Shown piece after piece: positions 26,544-35,312 of a DNA stretch of 64,000 bases. This stretch comes from Poseidonocella pacifica (GTDB taxonomy: Bacteria; Pseudomonadota; Alphaproteobacteria; Rhodobacterales; Rhodobacteraceae). Under the pieces are notes generated by a model that did not search any database, had not been told where the DNA came from, and saw nothing but the letters and a program-made list of their open reading frames with translations. Each line of letters begins with the position of its first letter. The first letter of the stretch is position 1. The DNA lies in the NCBI RefSeq assembly GCF_900111875.1, contig NZ_FOJU01000005.1:248001-312000 (forward strand), written 5' to 3'. Both the position numbers and the translations under genes were made by a program.

Positions 26544-27353
26544 TCAGTATCCGGGCAGGGTGGTTTCCGCGTGGCTCACGGTGCCGTCCGTATCCGTCAT
26601 CGTGACCGCCGCGCTGCGCGCGTCGCCGGGGACCGACAGGCTCAGTTGCGGATTCTCCGACAGCGAAATGCTGCCCGTCATGCCCACATAAGCGCCCCCG
26701 TCGATGTCGATATCGACCGTCTCGACATAGCGCATCGGAATGAACAGCAGCGAGATTTGATCCATCTGCATCCCCGAATGGCTGGGGTGCGAAATATCCA
26801 CGTCGAGCCGTTTCTGCGGCATTGCAAGCCCGGCCAAACGGTCCCGAAGCGCGCCCCCTTCGGCGGGCAAAAGCGCCAGATCCATCTCGCCCAACGTCAT
26901 CAGAGCGACCTCAGGATCAGTGCCCGGAGGGGCCGAACAGGCACCCTTGCCGGAGGTTTTCACATAAGCCTCCGCCATATATAGGGTGCCGTCCGTCATC
27001 TCCGCCACAACATGCAGTGGTGTAGCCCCGTTGAAGCGCAGCGCCACGTCAAACACGAAACGGGGTACGGGCTCATTGAAATCAAAGACGGCCGATACGG
27101 GCATGGGGTTTTCGTCGAGAATGACACTGACCGATCCGATCAGGTGACCCGCCGGGGCGACGACATGCGCGGCGACCTTCGTGCGGGCGTCGTCGTCGGT
27201 CCGATAGGGCGTGTCGATCCGGATGAGATCCGCCCCGTCGAGCAGTGTCCTGTCGCCGAACACGTCCCGCGCCAGATCGGGCCAGATGGCCTCCGCAGCG
27301 TGGGCGGGCAGGGCGCCTGCAAGACAGACGGCGATGCTGGCAAGACGCATCAT
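26544..27353 (-). CDS. Second SoxYZ-like carrier, quinoprotein-associated
   Basis: 269 residues with a signal peptide (MMRLASIAVCLAGALPAHA). Same layout as the protein at 17451-18254: SoxY-like then SoxZ-like half (ISHPSHSGMQMDQISLLFIPMRYVETVDIDIDGGAYVGMTGSISLSENP). The conserved internal Cys is in GKGACSAPP; no GGCGG tail. The two copies are clearly diverged. The ATG overlaps the stop of the propeller gene (ATGATG at 27348-27353), placing it third in the operon mxaD-like, propeller, SoxYZ-like. Confidence 0.85.
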   Translation of the reverse strand: MMRLASIAVCLAGALPAHAAEAIWPDLARDVFGDRTLLDGADLIRIDTPYRTDDDARTKVAAHVVAPAGHLIGSVSVILDENPMPVSAVFDFNEPVPRFVFDVALRFNGATPLHVVAEMTDGTLYMAEAYVKTSGKGACSAPPGTDPEVALMTLGEMDLALLPAEGGALRDRLAGLAMPQKRLDVDISHPSHSGMQMDQISLLFIPMRYVETVDIDIDGGAYVGMTGSISLSENPQLSLSVPGDARSAAVTMTDTDGTVSHAETTLPGY

Positions 27354-28279
27354 GGCTTGTCCTCTCGTGCAATGAAGCGCCCGAAAGCGCGAGGCCCGTC
27401 CCCCGTTTCGATCTCCCCCAGAACCTCAAGGGTTCCCGCGTCGATCAGGGTCACGGAATTCGAAAACCAGTTTGCCACAACGATCCGCTCCCCGTCACCC
27501 GTCACGTCGATTCCCTCGGGATATTCTCCCACGTCGATCTGGCGGATGACCTCAAGATTTTGCAGGTTTATGACACTGACGCTGTCGGAATACTGATTGG
27601 TGACAAAGGCTTGCCCCTTGGCGAAGGCAACCCCATAGGGCCGCTCCCCGACCGGGACGGTGCCGATCACTTCGCCTGCCTCGGGGTCGATGACTGTGAC
27701 GTCATTGGTGCCCACATTGCCCACGAAGAGCCGCCCATCTGGGGCGAATCCAAGCCCGAAGGGGCGCTCGCCGGTTGGCACGACCCCCCGGCTTGAGAGG
27801 TCCGACAGGTCGAAGATCGACACCTGATCCGCATCTCGATTGGCCGCTGCCAGAAGGCCGCTCTGGATGGCCAGCCCCGCCGGCGCGCTTCCCGTCTGCA
27901 ACGTGTCGATCACGGTGAGCGATAAGGCATCGAGCACCCAGATACGTGCATTGTACCAGTCGGAGACGAAGACCCGCCCGCCCTTCAGATCAAGCGCGAT
28001 TCCGATTGGCCCCCCATCAAGCAACACCTCGGCCAGAACTTCGCCGCTGCGCGTATCGATCCGCCGGACGGTCTTGCTTTCGGGGGAAACTGTGAAAGCC
28101 TCGGTCCCGTGCGCGACGACGCCCGCGGGCTGTCCGGGAACGGAAATGCGACGCAGTTCCGACCTGGTTTCAAGGTCCAGCACGGAAAGATCGCTGCTGC
28201 TTTGATTGGTGATGTAGGCCATTTCCCCCGCCGCGACGGGCGCGGCAAGGAGGCTCAGGAAAAGCGTGAGGGCCTTAAT
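27350..28279 (-). CDS. YVTN-type beta-propeller protein with probable ATT start
   Basis: About 309 residues. Repeated YVTN-like units (GGRVFVSDWYNARIWVLDALS, DGRLFVGNVGTNDVTVIDPEAGEVIGTVPVGERP, GQAFVTNQYSDSVSVINLQNLEVIRQIDVG) form a seven-bladed propeller. The first in-frame ATG (28222) lies after what reads as a full signal peptide (I/M-KALTLFLSLLAAPVAAGE). The only fitting start is ATT at 28279, overlapping the stop of the upstream gene. Starting at 28222 would remove the export signal. Likely periplasmic, partner unknown, in the quinoprotein accessory operon. Confidence 0.8.
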   Translation of the reverse strand: MKALTLFLSLLAAPVAAGEMAYITNQSSSDLSVLDLETRSELRRISVPGQPAGVVAHGTEAFTVSPESKTVRRIDTRSGEVLAEVLLDGGPIGIALDLKGGRVFVSDWYNARIWVLDALSLTVIDTLQTGSAPAGLAIQSGLLAAANRDADQVSIFDLSDLSSRGVVPTGERPFGLGFAPDGRLFVGNVGTNDVTVIDPEAGEVIGTVPVGERPYGVAFAKGQAFVTNQYSDSVSVINLQNLEVIRQIDVGEYPEGIDVTGDGERIVVANWFSNSVTLIDAGTLEVLGEIETGDGPRAFGRFIAREDKP

Positions 28280-28811
28280 TCGACGCTCCGAACCGTTCGG
28301 CCAGCGCGGAAAGTCCCGCTTGGAAAACGCCTGTCACCGCTGCAATGGCCGCTTCGTCGCTCAGGTGCTCTGGCGGATCGTTGTTCGGGTAGCCGCGATA
28401 GAAGGCACCGCGCCATTCCACCAGCGATCCATCCCCCGATGGCTTGACCGTGAGGTGCGCGGAATAGTTCGATACCGGCAGGACCTCCACGGCCACATCG
28501 GTGATGCGATAGGAATAGGTCATCTTCTCCGCGTCGTACTTGTAGAGCACTTCCGCGATGGTGGGATCGCCCTCGCCCTGCAGGGTGAGCACCCGCGTCG
28601 CGTCGATCTCGTTGCCGCCGTCCCCTTGGGTAGAGGCGACCGCCGGGTGCCACGACATGTCCTGAAAATCGCCGATCACGGCCCAGACCTCAGCGGGCGA
28701 GACGGGGAGTTCCTGTGTCAGGGTCACTTTCTGGCGGGTCGGCCCGTGGGCCATGGCCAGCCCCGGCAGCAGTGCGCTGAAGATCACGGCCAGAAAAGAT
28801 AGTCGTCGCAT
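28275..28811 (-). CDS. mxaD: MxaD-like SRPBCC-fold periplasmic protein
   Basis: 178 residues with a signal peptide (MRRLSFLAVIFSALLPGLAMA). SRPBCC/polyketide-cyclase-like segment TQELPVSPAEVWAVIGDFQDMSWHPAVAST, then RVLTLQGEGDPTIAEVLYKYDAEKMTYSYRI, as in MxaD. MxaD enhances electron transfer from methanol dehydrogenase to its cytochrome in Methylobacterium (established); here it would serve XoxF. First gene of a three-gene minus-strand operon. Confidence 0.87.
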   Translation of the reverse strand: MRRLSFLAVIFSALLPGLAMAHGPTRQKVTLTQELPVSPAEVWAVIGDFQDMSWHPAVASTQGDGGNEIDATRVLTLQGEGDPTIAEVLYKYDAEKMTYSYRITDVAVEVLPVSNYSAHLTVKPSGDGSLVEWRGAFYRGYPNNDPPEHLSDEAAIAAVTGVFQAGLSALAERFGASN

Positions 28812-29136
28812 CGAAGTCCTCACTCTTGAAAGGTGGTTTTGTTCATGGTGATCGCGCCCGCAAGTCGCGCGCTTTGCCTCAGGCAGTTGGTCGGTGCGCG
28901 CCTCACAAATCTCAACCCGTTCAGATCGAGAAACGCACGCCGTTGGCGGGTGTCTCGCCGTATGGCGATGGGCAGAGATGTGATGAGCCGGGCTGACATT
29001 CCGCCAGCCTACGCCTGTGCCGGGCGGGTGCAATCAGCCATAAGTATCGGTTGGCCCCGGCGCCCCTTCTGCCAAACTCGCAGACGGGGATTGCCCGTCG
29101 GGAAAATCCCGCGAAGACGGGATGGGAGGATTATCG
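28812..29136. promoter_or_regulatory. Divergent intergenic region with alternative hairpins before the PQQ-ABC operon
   Basis: 325 bases with no gene I can support. Near the right end GACGGG (29083-29088) can pair with CCCGTC (29094-29099), while the same CCCGTC can instead pair with a second GACGGG (29116-29121). Inside the second hairpin GGGA/TCCC also pair. The second stem ends three bases before the GGGAGGA ribosome site (29124-29130) of the next gene, so it could regulate translation. Confidence 0.45.
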
Positions 29137-30324
29137 GTGCGACACGGATTGGTCGGGCTTTTGCTTGGCGCTTGGGCGCTTGTCTTGGGATCTGCCGCGA
29201 GCGCGGTGGAGGTGAGCTATGCGGTGCTGCGCGTGGATTACCCCGTTCTCGCGCCGATTTCCCGGCTGGAGCGTATTCCCGTGGATATGGGCTTCGCCGG
29301 CGCTGAACTCGCCAATCAGGACAACCAGACAACGGGCCGCTTTCTGGGGCACACCTACACCCTGACGACTGTATCGGCCGCACCTGATGACGCGCCCGCC
29401 GCGATCGATGCCCTTATCGAAGAGGGTATCCAGTTGATCGCCGTCCTTGCACGGGACGAGGATTTCCTTGCGCTTGCAGATCGGGCCGGGGAAGAGGCCC
29501 TGATCTTCAACGCGGGGGCGGGGGGCAGCGCGCTTCGGGATGATGCTTGCCGTGCAAATGTCATTCATGTCACCCCAAGCGATGCGATGCGCGCCGATGC
29601 CGTTGCCCAGTTCGCCATGTGGAAGAAGTGGCCCCGGTGGTTCCTTGTAGCCGGATCGAACCCAGCGGATATAGAGCTTGCCGAAGCCTATCGCCGGTCC
29701 GCGCGGAAATTCGGTGCGAAGATCGTCGAAGATCGCACTTTCGAAGATACGGGAGGCTCTCGTCGCGCCGATACCGGCCACGTGCTGGTGCAAAGACAGA
29801 TCCCGGTGTTCAGTCAGGATGCGGAGGACCATGACATCGTGATCGCGGCGGATGCTTCGGACGTTTTCGCGCCCTACCTGCCGTTTCACCTGTGGGATCC
29901 CCGCCCGGTGCTGGGCGCGGCCGGTTTGCGGCCCGTGACCATGCATCCAGCGCACGAGGCGTGGGGCGCGACCCAGTATCAGACTCGGTTTGAGGATCTG
30001 ACCGGTCGGCGCGTTCGGGAAGAGGATTATGACACATGGCTGGCGCTTCGGGTTGTCAGCGAGGCGGTGACCCGCACTGGCGTGTCCGACGTGCCCGCGC
30101 TGCGCGACTACATCCTGTCGGATGACTTTGAACTTGCGGCCTTCAAGGGGGTGCCGGTCACTGTGCGTCCCTGGAACGGTCAACTCCGCCAGCCGATTCT
30201 GCTATATGATGGCCGAATTACCGCCAGCGTCTCCCCGCAGGATGGGTTCCTGCATCAGGTATCACCGCTCGACACCCTCGGGATCGACCGGCCAGAGACG
30301 GCCTGTACGGCCTTCGCAAATTAA
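29137..30324 (+). CDS. ABC substrate-binding protein of the PQQ alcohol dehydrogenase system
   Basis: 395 residues from a GTG with GGGAGGA six bases upstream (an ATG at 29122 would overlap that site). Signal peptide residues 1-25. Branched-chain amino-acid-type periplasmic binding fold with DNQTTGRFLGHTYTL, LIEEGIQLIAVLARDEDFLALADRAG and the C-terminal PLDTLGIDRPETACTAF. Belongs to the group encoded with PQQ-dependent dehydrogenases, a beta-propeller and the ABC-2 type ATPase and permease found at 33683-35205. Substrate unknown. Confidence 0.85.
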   Translation: MRHGLVGLLLGAWALVLGSAASAVEVSYAVLRVDYPVLAPISRLERIPVDMGFAGAELANQDNQTTGRFLGHTYTLTTVSAAPDDAPAAIDALIEEGIQLIAVLARDEDFLALADRAGEEALIFNAGAGGSALRDDACRANVIHVTPSDAMRADAVAQFAMWKKWPRWFLVAGSNPADIELAEAYRRSARKFGAKIVEDRTFEDTGGSRRADTGHVLVQRQIPVFSQDAEDHDIVIAADASDVFAPYLPFHLWDPRPVLGAAGLRPVTMHPAHEAWGATQYQTRFEDLTGRRVREEDYDTWLALRVVSEAVTRTGVSDVPALRDYILSDDFELAAFKGVPVTVRPWNGQLRQPILLYDGRITASVSPQDGFLHQVSPLDTLGIDRPETACTAFAN

Positions 30325-30335
30325 GGGAGCACACC

Positions 30336-31307
30336 ATGCGCCATCTTCTTCTCTCGACCGCCCTGCTTCTCGCTGCTGGCCCTGCATTGGCCAACAAGAT
30401 TTTCGTCAGCAACGAAAAGGGCAACACCGTTACGGTGATCGACAGCGAAAGCTGGGAAGTGCTGACGGAATTCGATGCGGGCAATCGGCCTCGCGGCATC
30501 ACGATCAGCCCGGATGGGACGCATCTTTATGTTTGTGCGTCGGATGACAACCTCGTGCGGGTCTTTGACACGGAAACCTATGAAGAGTTGCCCTCACTGC
30601 CTTCGGGTCCGGACCCTGAACTCTTCGTGCTGCACCCGTCCGGCAACCCGCTTTACATCGCAAACGAGGACGACAACCTCGTGACCGTAACAGATGTCGA
30701 GACCCGGCAGGTCCTCGCCGAAGTCCCCGTGGGGGTGGAGCCGGAGGGCATGGGCATCAGCCCCAATGCCGCCTTCGTGGTCAACACCTCGGAGACGACG
30801 AACATGGCCCATTTCATTTCCACCGACGACTATCAGATCAAGCACAACATCCTCGTGGATCAACGGCCCCGCTATGCGCAGTATACGGACGACGGCACCC
30901 GGCTCTTCGTTTCGTCGGAGATTGGCGGCACCGTAAGCGTCATGGATATTGCTGAGGATGGCACGCCGACCCTGGCCACCAAGATCAGTTTCGAGGTGCC
31001 GGGCGTTCTGCCCGAGTGGCTGCAACCGGTCGGGGTCAAGGTGACGAAGGATGGCTCGCGCATCTTCGTGGCGCTCGGTCCGGCGAACCGCGTGGCGGTG
31101 ATCGATGGCGAGAGCCTTGAGGTGCTCGATTACATCCTCGTCGGGCAACGGGTCTGGCAACTCGCCTTTACCCCCGATGAGAAGTATCTGCTGACGACGA
31201 ACGGAAATTCCAACGACATAACGGTGATTGACGTCGCCGGTGAAAAGGCCTTGCGTTCCATCCCGGTTGGACAGCAACCTTGGGGCGTTGTGGTTTCACC
31301 CAACTAA
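30336..31307 (+). CDS. PQQ-system beta-propeller repeat protein
   Basis: 323 residues with a signal peptide (residues 1-19). Seven YVTN-like blades, for example NKIFVSNEKGNTVTVIDSESWEVLTEFDAGNRPRGITISPDG and YLLTTNGNSNDITVIDVAGEKALRSIPVGQQPWGVVVSPN. A family of this type is a fixed neighbour of PQQ-associated ABC transporters. AAGGGAG ribosome site precedes the ATG. Located 11 bases after the substrate-binding gene and 11 bases before the next, so same operon. Confidence 0.87.
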   Translation: MRHLLLSTALLLAAGPALANKIFVSNEKGNTVTVIDSESWEVLTEFDAGNRPRGITISPDGTHLYVCASDDNLVRVFDTETYEELPSLPSGPDPELFVLHPSGNPLYIANEDDNLVTVTDVETRQVLAEVPVGVEPEGMGISPNAAFVVNTSETTNMAHFISTDDYQIKHNILVDQRPRYAQYTDDGTRLFVSSEIGGTVSVMDIAEDGTPTLATKISFEVPGVLPEWLQPVGVKVTKDGSRIFVALGPANRVAVIDGESLEVLDYILVGQRVWQLAFTPDEKYLLTTNGNSNDITVIDVAGEKALRSIPVGQQPWGVVVSPN

Positions 31308-31318
31308 TGGAGACTTCC

Positions 31319-32284
31319 ATGCTTAAACGTGTCGCCGCGGCGCTCATCGCAATCGCCGCAGGGACGTCCGCTACGGCGCAGGACGTGCCAGAAATCCGTG
31401 CGGCCGTGCTTCAGATCGGCACCGTCAACTGGGAACTGTCCACCATCAAGGACAACGGCTTCGATACCGACCACGGGTTCGAACTGGTTGTGCAGGGCTA
31501 TGCCGACAATGGCGCTACCCGTGTGGCTCTCGAAGGGGATGCGGCCGATGTCATGGTGGCGGACTGGATCTGGGTCGCGCGGCAGCGCGCCGCGGGCAAG
31601 GATTATGTCTTTGTGCCCTATTCCACGGCCGTGGGCGGCCTTCTCGTCCCGAAGGACAGCGACGCCCAGAGTCTCGAAGACCTGAAGGACGGCAAGATCG
31701 GGATCGCGGGCGGGCCGCTTGATAAAAGTTGGCTGATCCTGCGCGCCTATGCGGAGCGGGAGCATGGGATGGATCTCGCGGGCGAAACGGAACAGGTCTT
31801 TGGAGCGCCGCCGCTCATCTTCAAATCCGGCATTTCGGGCGAATTGGACGGGGCGATCAACTTCTGGCACTTCCTCGCCAAGATGAAGGCCGCCGGCATG
31901 CGTGAGTTGATCTCTGTAACCGAAGCGTCGGAAGCGCTCGGGCTTGATCCGGATGTTCCGCTTCTCGGCTATGTCTTCAAGGAAAGCTATCTGGAGGCCA
32001 ATCCCGGCCTCGCACAGGCCTTCTACGGGGCTTCGCGTGATGCAAAGGATTTGCTGTCGCAGGACGATGCCGCATGGGACGCGATCCGGCCCGAGATGAA
32101 CGCAAGCAATGACGCGCAATTCGAAACCCTGCGCGACGACTGGCGTGCCGGAATCCCCTCTCGCGGCCCGATCGATCCGGCTGGCGCCGACGCGCTCCTG
32201 CAGCTTATGGCCGATCTCGGCGGGGAAGAACTTGTCGGTCAGGCCACCACATTGCCCGACGGGCTCTTTGCAGAGATTGAGTGA
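31319..32284 (+). CDS. NMT1/SsuA-type ABC transporter substrate-binding protein
   Basis: 321 residues with a signal peptide (MLKRVAAALIAIAAGTSATAQD). Fold segments match the nitrate/sulfonate/taurine binding family (GTVNWELSTIKDNGFDTDHGFELVVQGYADNGATRVALEGDAADVMVADWIWVARQRA; GPLDKSWLILRAYAERE). It forms a transporter with the permease (32294) and ATPase (33040). Substrate cannot be read. Its place inside the quinoprotein operon suggests something needed for methanol oxidation rather than sulfonate uptake (inference). Confidence 0.85.
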   Translation: MLKRVAAALIAIAAGTSATAQDVPEIRAAVLQIGTVNWELSTIKDNGFDTDHGFELVVQGYADNGATRVALEGDAADVMVADWIWVARQRAAGKDYVFVPYSTAVGGLLVPKDSDAQSLEDLKDGKIGIAGGPLDKSWLILRAYAEREHGMDLAGETEQVFGAPPLIFKSGISGELDGAINFWHFLAKMKAAGMRELISVTEASEALGLDPDVPLLGYVFKESYLEANPGLAQAFYGASRDAKDLLSQDDAAWDAIRPEMNASNDAQFETLRDDWRAGIPSRGPIDPAGADALLQLMADLGGEELVGQATTLPDGLFAEIE

Positions 32285-32293
32285 CGTTTTCCG

Positions 32294-33043
32294 ATGAGCG
32301 ACAGAGTCAGTGTACCGGCGGCGTCGCTCATCGGGCTGTTGATCCTCTGGGTCGTGGCCGCCGCCCTGACGGCCGATCCGCAGATTCTGCCCTCCCCGGT
32401 CTCGCTGCTCGGGCCGATCTGGAAGGAGACGCTTTCCGGCAAGCTTCCCTATCACCTCGGGCAGACGTTGATCCGCGTGGCGTGGGCCTTCTCGCTCGCC
32501 ATGCTACTGGGGCTCGTGCTCGGGCTCGCGATGGGGCGGTCGGAACGTCTTGACCGCTGGCTTGATCCTTGGCTTGTGGTCTTTCTCAACCTTCCGGCGC
32601 TTGTGCTGATCGTCCTGTGCTATCTTTGGATCGGCTTGAATGAGACGGCTGCAATCGTTGCCGTAACGCTCAACAAGATCCCGAATGTCACCACGGTGAT
32701 CCGAGAAGGCGCGCGGTCGCTCAGCCCTGATCTCGATGCGATGGCCAAGGTGTACCGCATGGGGTTCGTCGCCCGGATGCGTCACGTGCTGCTTCCGCAA
32801 CTCGCGCCGTTCATCGCTGCGGCGGCGCGTTCGGGAATCGCGGTGATCTGGAAGATCGTGCTCGTGGTGGAGTTTCTCGGCCGCTCGAACGGCATCGGGT
32901 TTCAGATCCACCTCTATTTCCAACTCTTCGATGTGCGGATGGTTCTGGTCTATGCGCTCAGCTTCATCACCGTGATGCTGATTGTAGAATGGGCCGTGCT
33001 GCAACCGTGGGAGCGGCGCGTGCGCCGTTGGCGGGCCGCATGA
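32294..33043 (+). CDS. ABC transporter permease (SsuC/TauC type)
   Basis: 249 residues, about six membrane spans, beginning SLIGLLILWVVAAALT. Family features are the PYHLGQTLIRVAWAFSLAMLLGLVLGLAMGRS segment and the coupling EAA loop REGARSLSPDLDAMAKVYRMG. The last span is VYALSFITVMLIVEWAVLQPWERRV, typical of SsuC/TauC. The stop overlaps the ATPase ATG by four bases. Confidence 0.9.
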   Translation: MSDRVSVPAASLIGLLILWVVAAALTADPQILPSPVSLLGPIWKETLSGKLPYHLGQTLIRVAWAFSLAMLLGLVLGLAMGRSERLDRWLDPWLVVFLNLPALVLIVLCYLWIGLNETAAIVAVTLNKIPNVTTVIREGARSLSPDLDAMAKVYRMGFVARMRHVLLPQLAPFIAAAARSGIAVIWKIVLVVEFLGRSNGIGFQIHLYFQLFDVRMVLVYALSFITVMLIVEWAVLQPWERRVRRWRAA

Positions 33044-33630
33044 TCGACGTTGAGATCCGGCAAAAGGCCTTCAACGGCGTACAGGTGCTCTGCGATGTGG
33101 CGTTTTCCATCGCCTCGGGAGAAACCGTTGCGATATTGGGGCCATCCGGCATCGGGAAATCGACTCTCCTTCGCATCGTAGCGGGGATTGACACCGCTTT
33201 TGACGGGCGGGTCACCCGCCCGGAACGCATGGCGATCGTCTTTCAGGAACCGACGCTGTTGCCGTGGCGCAGCGCGCTTTTGAACCTCACGCTTGTGCAT
33301 GAGGGCCTTGGTGATGCTGCCGCGCGGGAAATGCTCGCCAAGGTCGGATTGGCTAACAAGGCCGACCAGTTTCCCGGGCAACTCTCGCTTGGCCAGCAAC
33401 GTCGCCTCGCCCTCGCACGGGCCTTTGCCGGGCAACCGGAGCTTCTGATCATGGATGAGCCGTTTGTGTCGCTCGACCCTGAAACTGCGGAAACCATGCT
33501 CGCCCTGACAGAGGCACTGATCGCCGAAGCGCGTCCCTCCACGCTCTTTGTCACCCATGCACGGCCCGAAGCGGAAAGGCTGGCCGACCGCATACTGGAG
33601 CTTCGCGGCAGCCCCGCGCGCCTCGCATGA
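33040..33630 (+). CDS. ABC transporter ATP-binding protein (SsuB/TauB type)
   Basis: 196 residues. Walker A GPSGIGKST, Q loop VFQEPTLLPW, signature LSLGQQRRLALARAF (LSLGQ instead of LSGGQ), Walker B LLIMDEPF and switch His in FVTHARPEAERLADR. Shorter than usual SsuB (about 250 residues): the region between Q loop and signature and the C terminus are compact, but all catalytic motifs are present. Start at the ATG overlapping the permease stop. Confidence 0.9.
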   Translation: MIDVEIRQKAFNGVQVLCDVAFSIASGETVAILGPSGIGKSTLLRIVAGIDTAFDGRVTRPERMAIVFQEPTLLPWRSALLNLTLVHEGLGDAAAREMLAKVGLANKADQFPGQLSLGQQRRLALARAFAGQPELLIMDEPFVSLDPETAETMLALTEALIAEARPSTLFVTHARPEAERLADRILELRGSPARLA

Positions 33631-33682
33631 TCGGGCTTGCCTCCCCGAGGGCCACTGGCGCACCCTGCCGCCACGGGGGTGA

Positions 33683-34411
33683 ATGATGGCACAGGCGCTC
33701 AAGGTCGAGAATGTGAGCTTCAACTACGGGGAGAAGCGGGCCCTCAAGGGGGTGAACTTTGCGCTTGAGAAGGGGCGCTTCTGCGCACTTCTCGGGCCGA
33801 ACGGGGCGGGTAAATCGACGCTCTTTTCACTGCTGACCCGGCTGTTCGTGACCCGCGAAGGTCGCATCGAAGTGGCGGGGTTCGACCTGGCCAAGAACCC
33901 GCGCAAGGCACTCTCGCGCATGGGTGTTGTCTTTCAACAACCCACGCTCGACCTCGACATGACGGTTGCGCGGAACATGAGCTATTTTGCGGCGCTCCAT
34001 GGTCTTGCGGGCCGGGAGGCACAGCGCCGCATAGACGAAGCGCTCGACCGTCTCGATATGCGCGCCCGCGCGGGGGAAAAGGCGCGGGCCCTCAACGGTG
34101 GGCACCGGCGCCGCATGGAGATCGCCCGCGCGTTGGTTCACCAGCCCGAAGTCCTCCTGCTTGATGAGCCGACAGTGGGGCTTGATACTGCAAGCCGCCG
34201 GGCCATCACCGACCATGTTCACGACCTCGCCGGAGGAGGGCTGACAGTTTTCTGGGCGACCCACCTTGTCGATGAGATCTGGCCGCAAGACGATTGTATT
34301 GTGCTGCATCGCGGAGAAGTCCTGATCCATGACAAGGCCGCCACTGTGGCCGGCGATCGGCCTCTCATCGACGCGTTCATCGACATGACCGGGTCGGAGA
34401 CCGCCGCATGA
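33683..34411 (+). CDS. ABC-2 type ATP-binding protein of the PQQ system
   Basis: 242 residues. Walker A GPNGAGKST, Q loop VVFQQPTLDLDMTV, Walker B VLLLDEPTVGLD, switch His in WATHLVDEIW. The signature is LNGGHRRRMEIARAL: Gln of LSGGQ is replaced by His, as in some members of the PQQ-associated group. The start is one of two adjacent ATG codons (33683 or 33686). Its permease follows with a four-base overlap; the likely binding protein is at 29137. Confidence 0.9.
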   Translation: MMAQALKVENVSFNYGEKRALKGVNFALEKGRFCALLGPNGAGKSTLFSLLTRLFVTREGRIEVAGFDLAKNPRKALSRMGVVFQQPTLDLDMTVARNMSYFAALHGLAGREAQRRIDEALDRLDMRARAGEKARALNGGHRRRMEIARALVHQPEVLLLDEPTVGLDTASRRAITDHVHDLAGGGLTVFWATHLVDEIWPQDDCIVLHRGEVLIHDKAATVAGDRPLIDAFIDMTGSETAA

Positions 34412-35205
34412 GACCGTGGATCACCTCCATGAATGCGATTGTCGGGCGTGAATCCTCACGGTTCCTCAGCCAACGCAGCCGGTTTTTCGCGGCTCTCGTG
34501 CGCCCGCTCGTCTGGTTGGTCGTCTTTGCCGCAGGCTTCCGCGCGGCGCTCGGCCTGTCGATCATTCCGCCATATCAGACCTACATCACCTATGAGGTCT
34601 ATATCGTTCCCGGCCTTTGCGGCATGATTCAGCTGTTCAACGGAATGCAGTCATCGCTCAGCCTCGTCTATGATCAGGAGATGGGTTCGATGCGATTGCT
34701 GCTGACCTCCCCGCTGCCGCGATGGTGGTTGCTCCTGTGCAAGCTCTTTGCCGGTGTCGCCGTTTCCCTGCTGCAGGTTTACGTGTTTCTCGCCATAGCT
34801 GCGGCCATGGGGATCACGATGACGCCGCTGGGTTATCTCTATGCGCTGCCATCGCTTGTCATCACGGGCCTCATGCTTGGTGCGCTTGGATTGCTGTTTT
34901 CTTCGACAATCAAGCAGTTGGAGAATTTCGCGGGGGTCATGAATTTCGTTATCTTCCCGATGTTCTTCCTTTCAAGCGCGCTCTACCCGCTTTGGAAAAT
35001 GGCGGAAAGCTCCTCCTTGTTGCGCGACATCTGCGCGGTAAATCCCTTCACTCACGCGGTCGAACTCATCCGGTTTTCGCTCTACGGCGCGTTGAATTTG
35101 CCCGCGCTCGGCATCGTGACTGGCGCATTCGTGGTATTCTTTCTGCTTGCCCTTTGGGGGTACGATCCCGCGCGCGGCCTGATGCGTCGACGCGGCGGGG
35201 CCTGA
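34408..35205 (+). CDS. ABC-2 type permease of the PQQ system
   Basis: 265 residues with about six membrane segments. ABC-2 motifs include QEMGSMRLLLTSPLPRWWLLLCKL and the conserved late loop MNFVIFPMFFLSSALYPLWKM followed by NPFTHAVELIRFSLYG. This type usually exports its substrate. With the ATPase at 33683 and the binding protein at 29137 it forms the transporter set normally seen beside PQQ alcohol dehydrogenases. Confidence 0.9.
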   Translation: MRPWITSMNAIVGRESSRFLSQRSRFFAALVRPLVWLVVFAAGFRAALGLSIIPPYQTYITYEVYIVPGLCGMIQLFNGMQSSLSLVYDQEMGSMRLLLTSPLPRWWLLLCKLFAGVAVSLLQVYVFLAIAAAMGITMTPLGYLYALPSLVITGLMLGALGLLFSSTIKQLENFAGVMNFVIFPMFFLSSALYPLWKMAESSSLLRDICAVNPFTHAVELIRFSLYGALNLPALGIVTGAFVVFFLLALWGYDPARGLMRRRGGA

Positions 35206-35312
35206 AAAGTAGATTACCGAAAGACTCGGAATTGACAATTCCTAGGTAAACAGTCAGTTTCTCCGGGACGTCCACGCTTGAGGGGGCGAACCCGGCCGGG
35301 GAAGCGTACCAC
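35206..35312 (+). promoter_or_regulatory. Promoter region with palindrome overlapping a -35 box
   Basis: 107 bases between the ABC block and the iron block. GGAATT-GAC-AATTCC at 35228-35242 is a perfect inverted repeat and contains TTGACA (35232-35237), a consensus -35. No clear -10 at 17 bases. A repressor bound here would block the promoter; iron control is plausible from the genes that follow. Confidence 0.5.
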
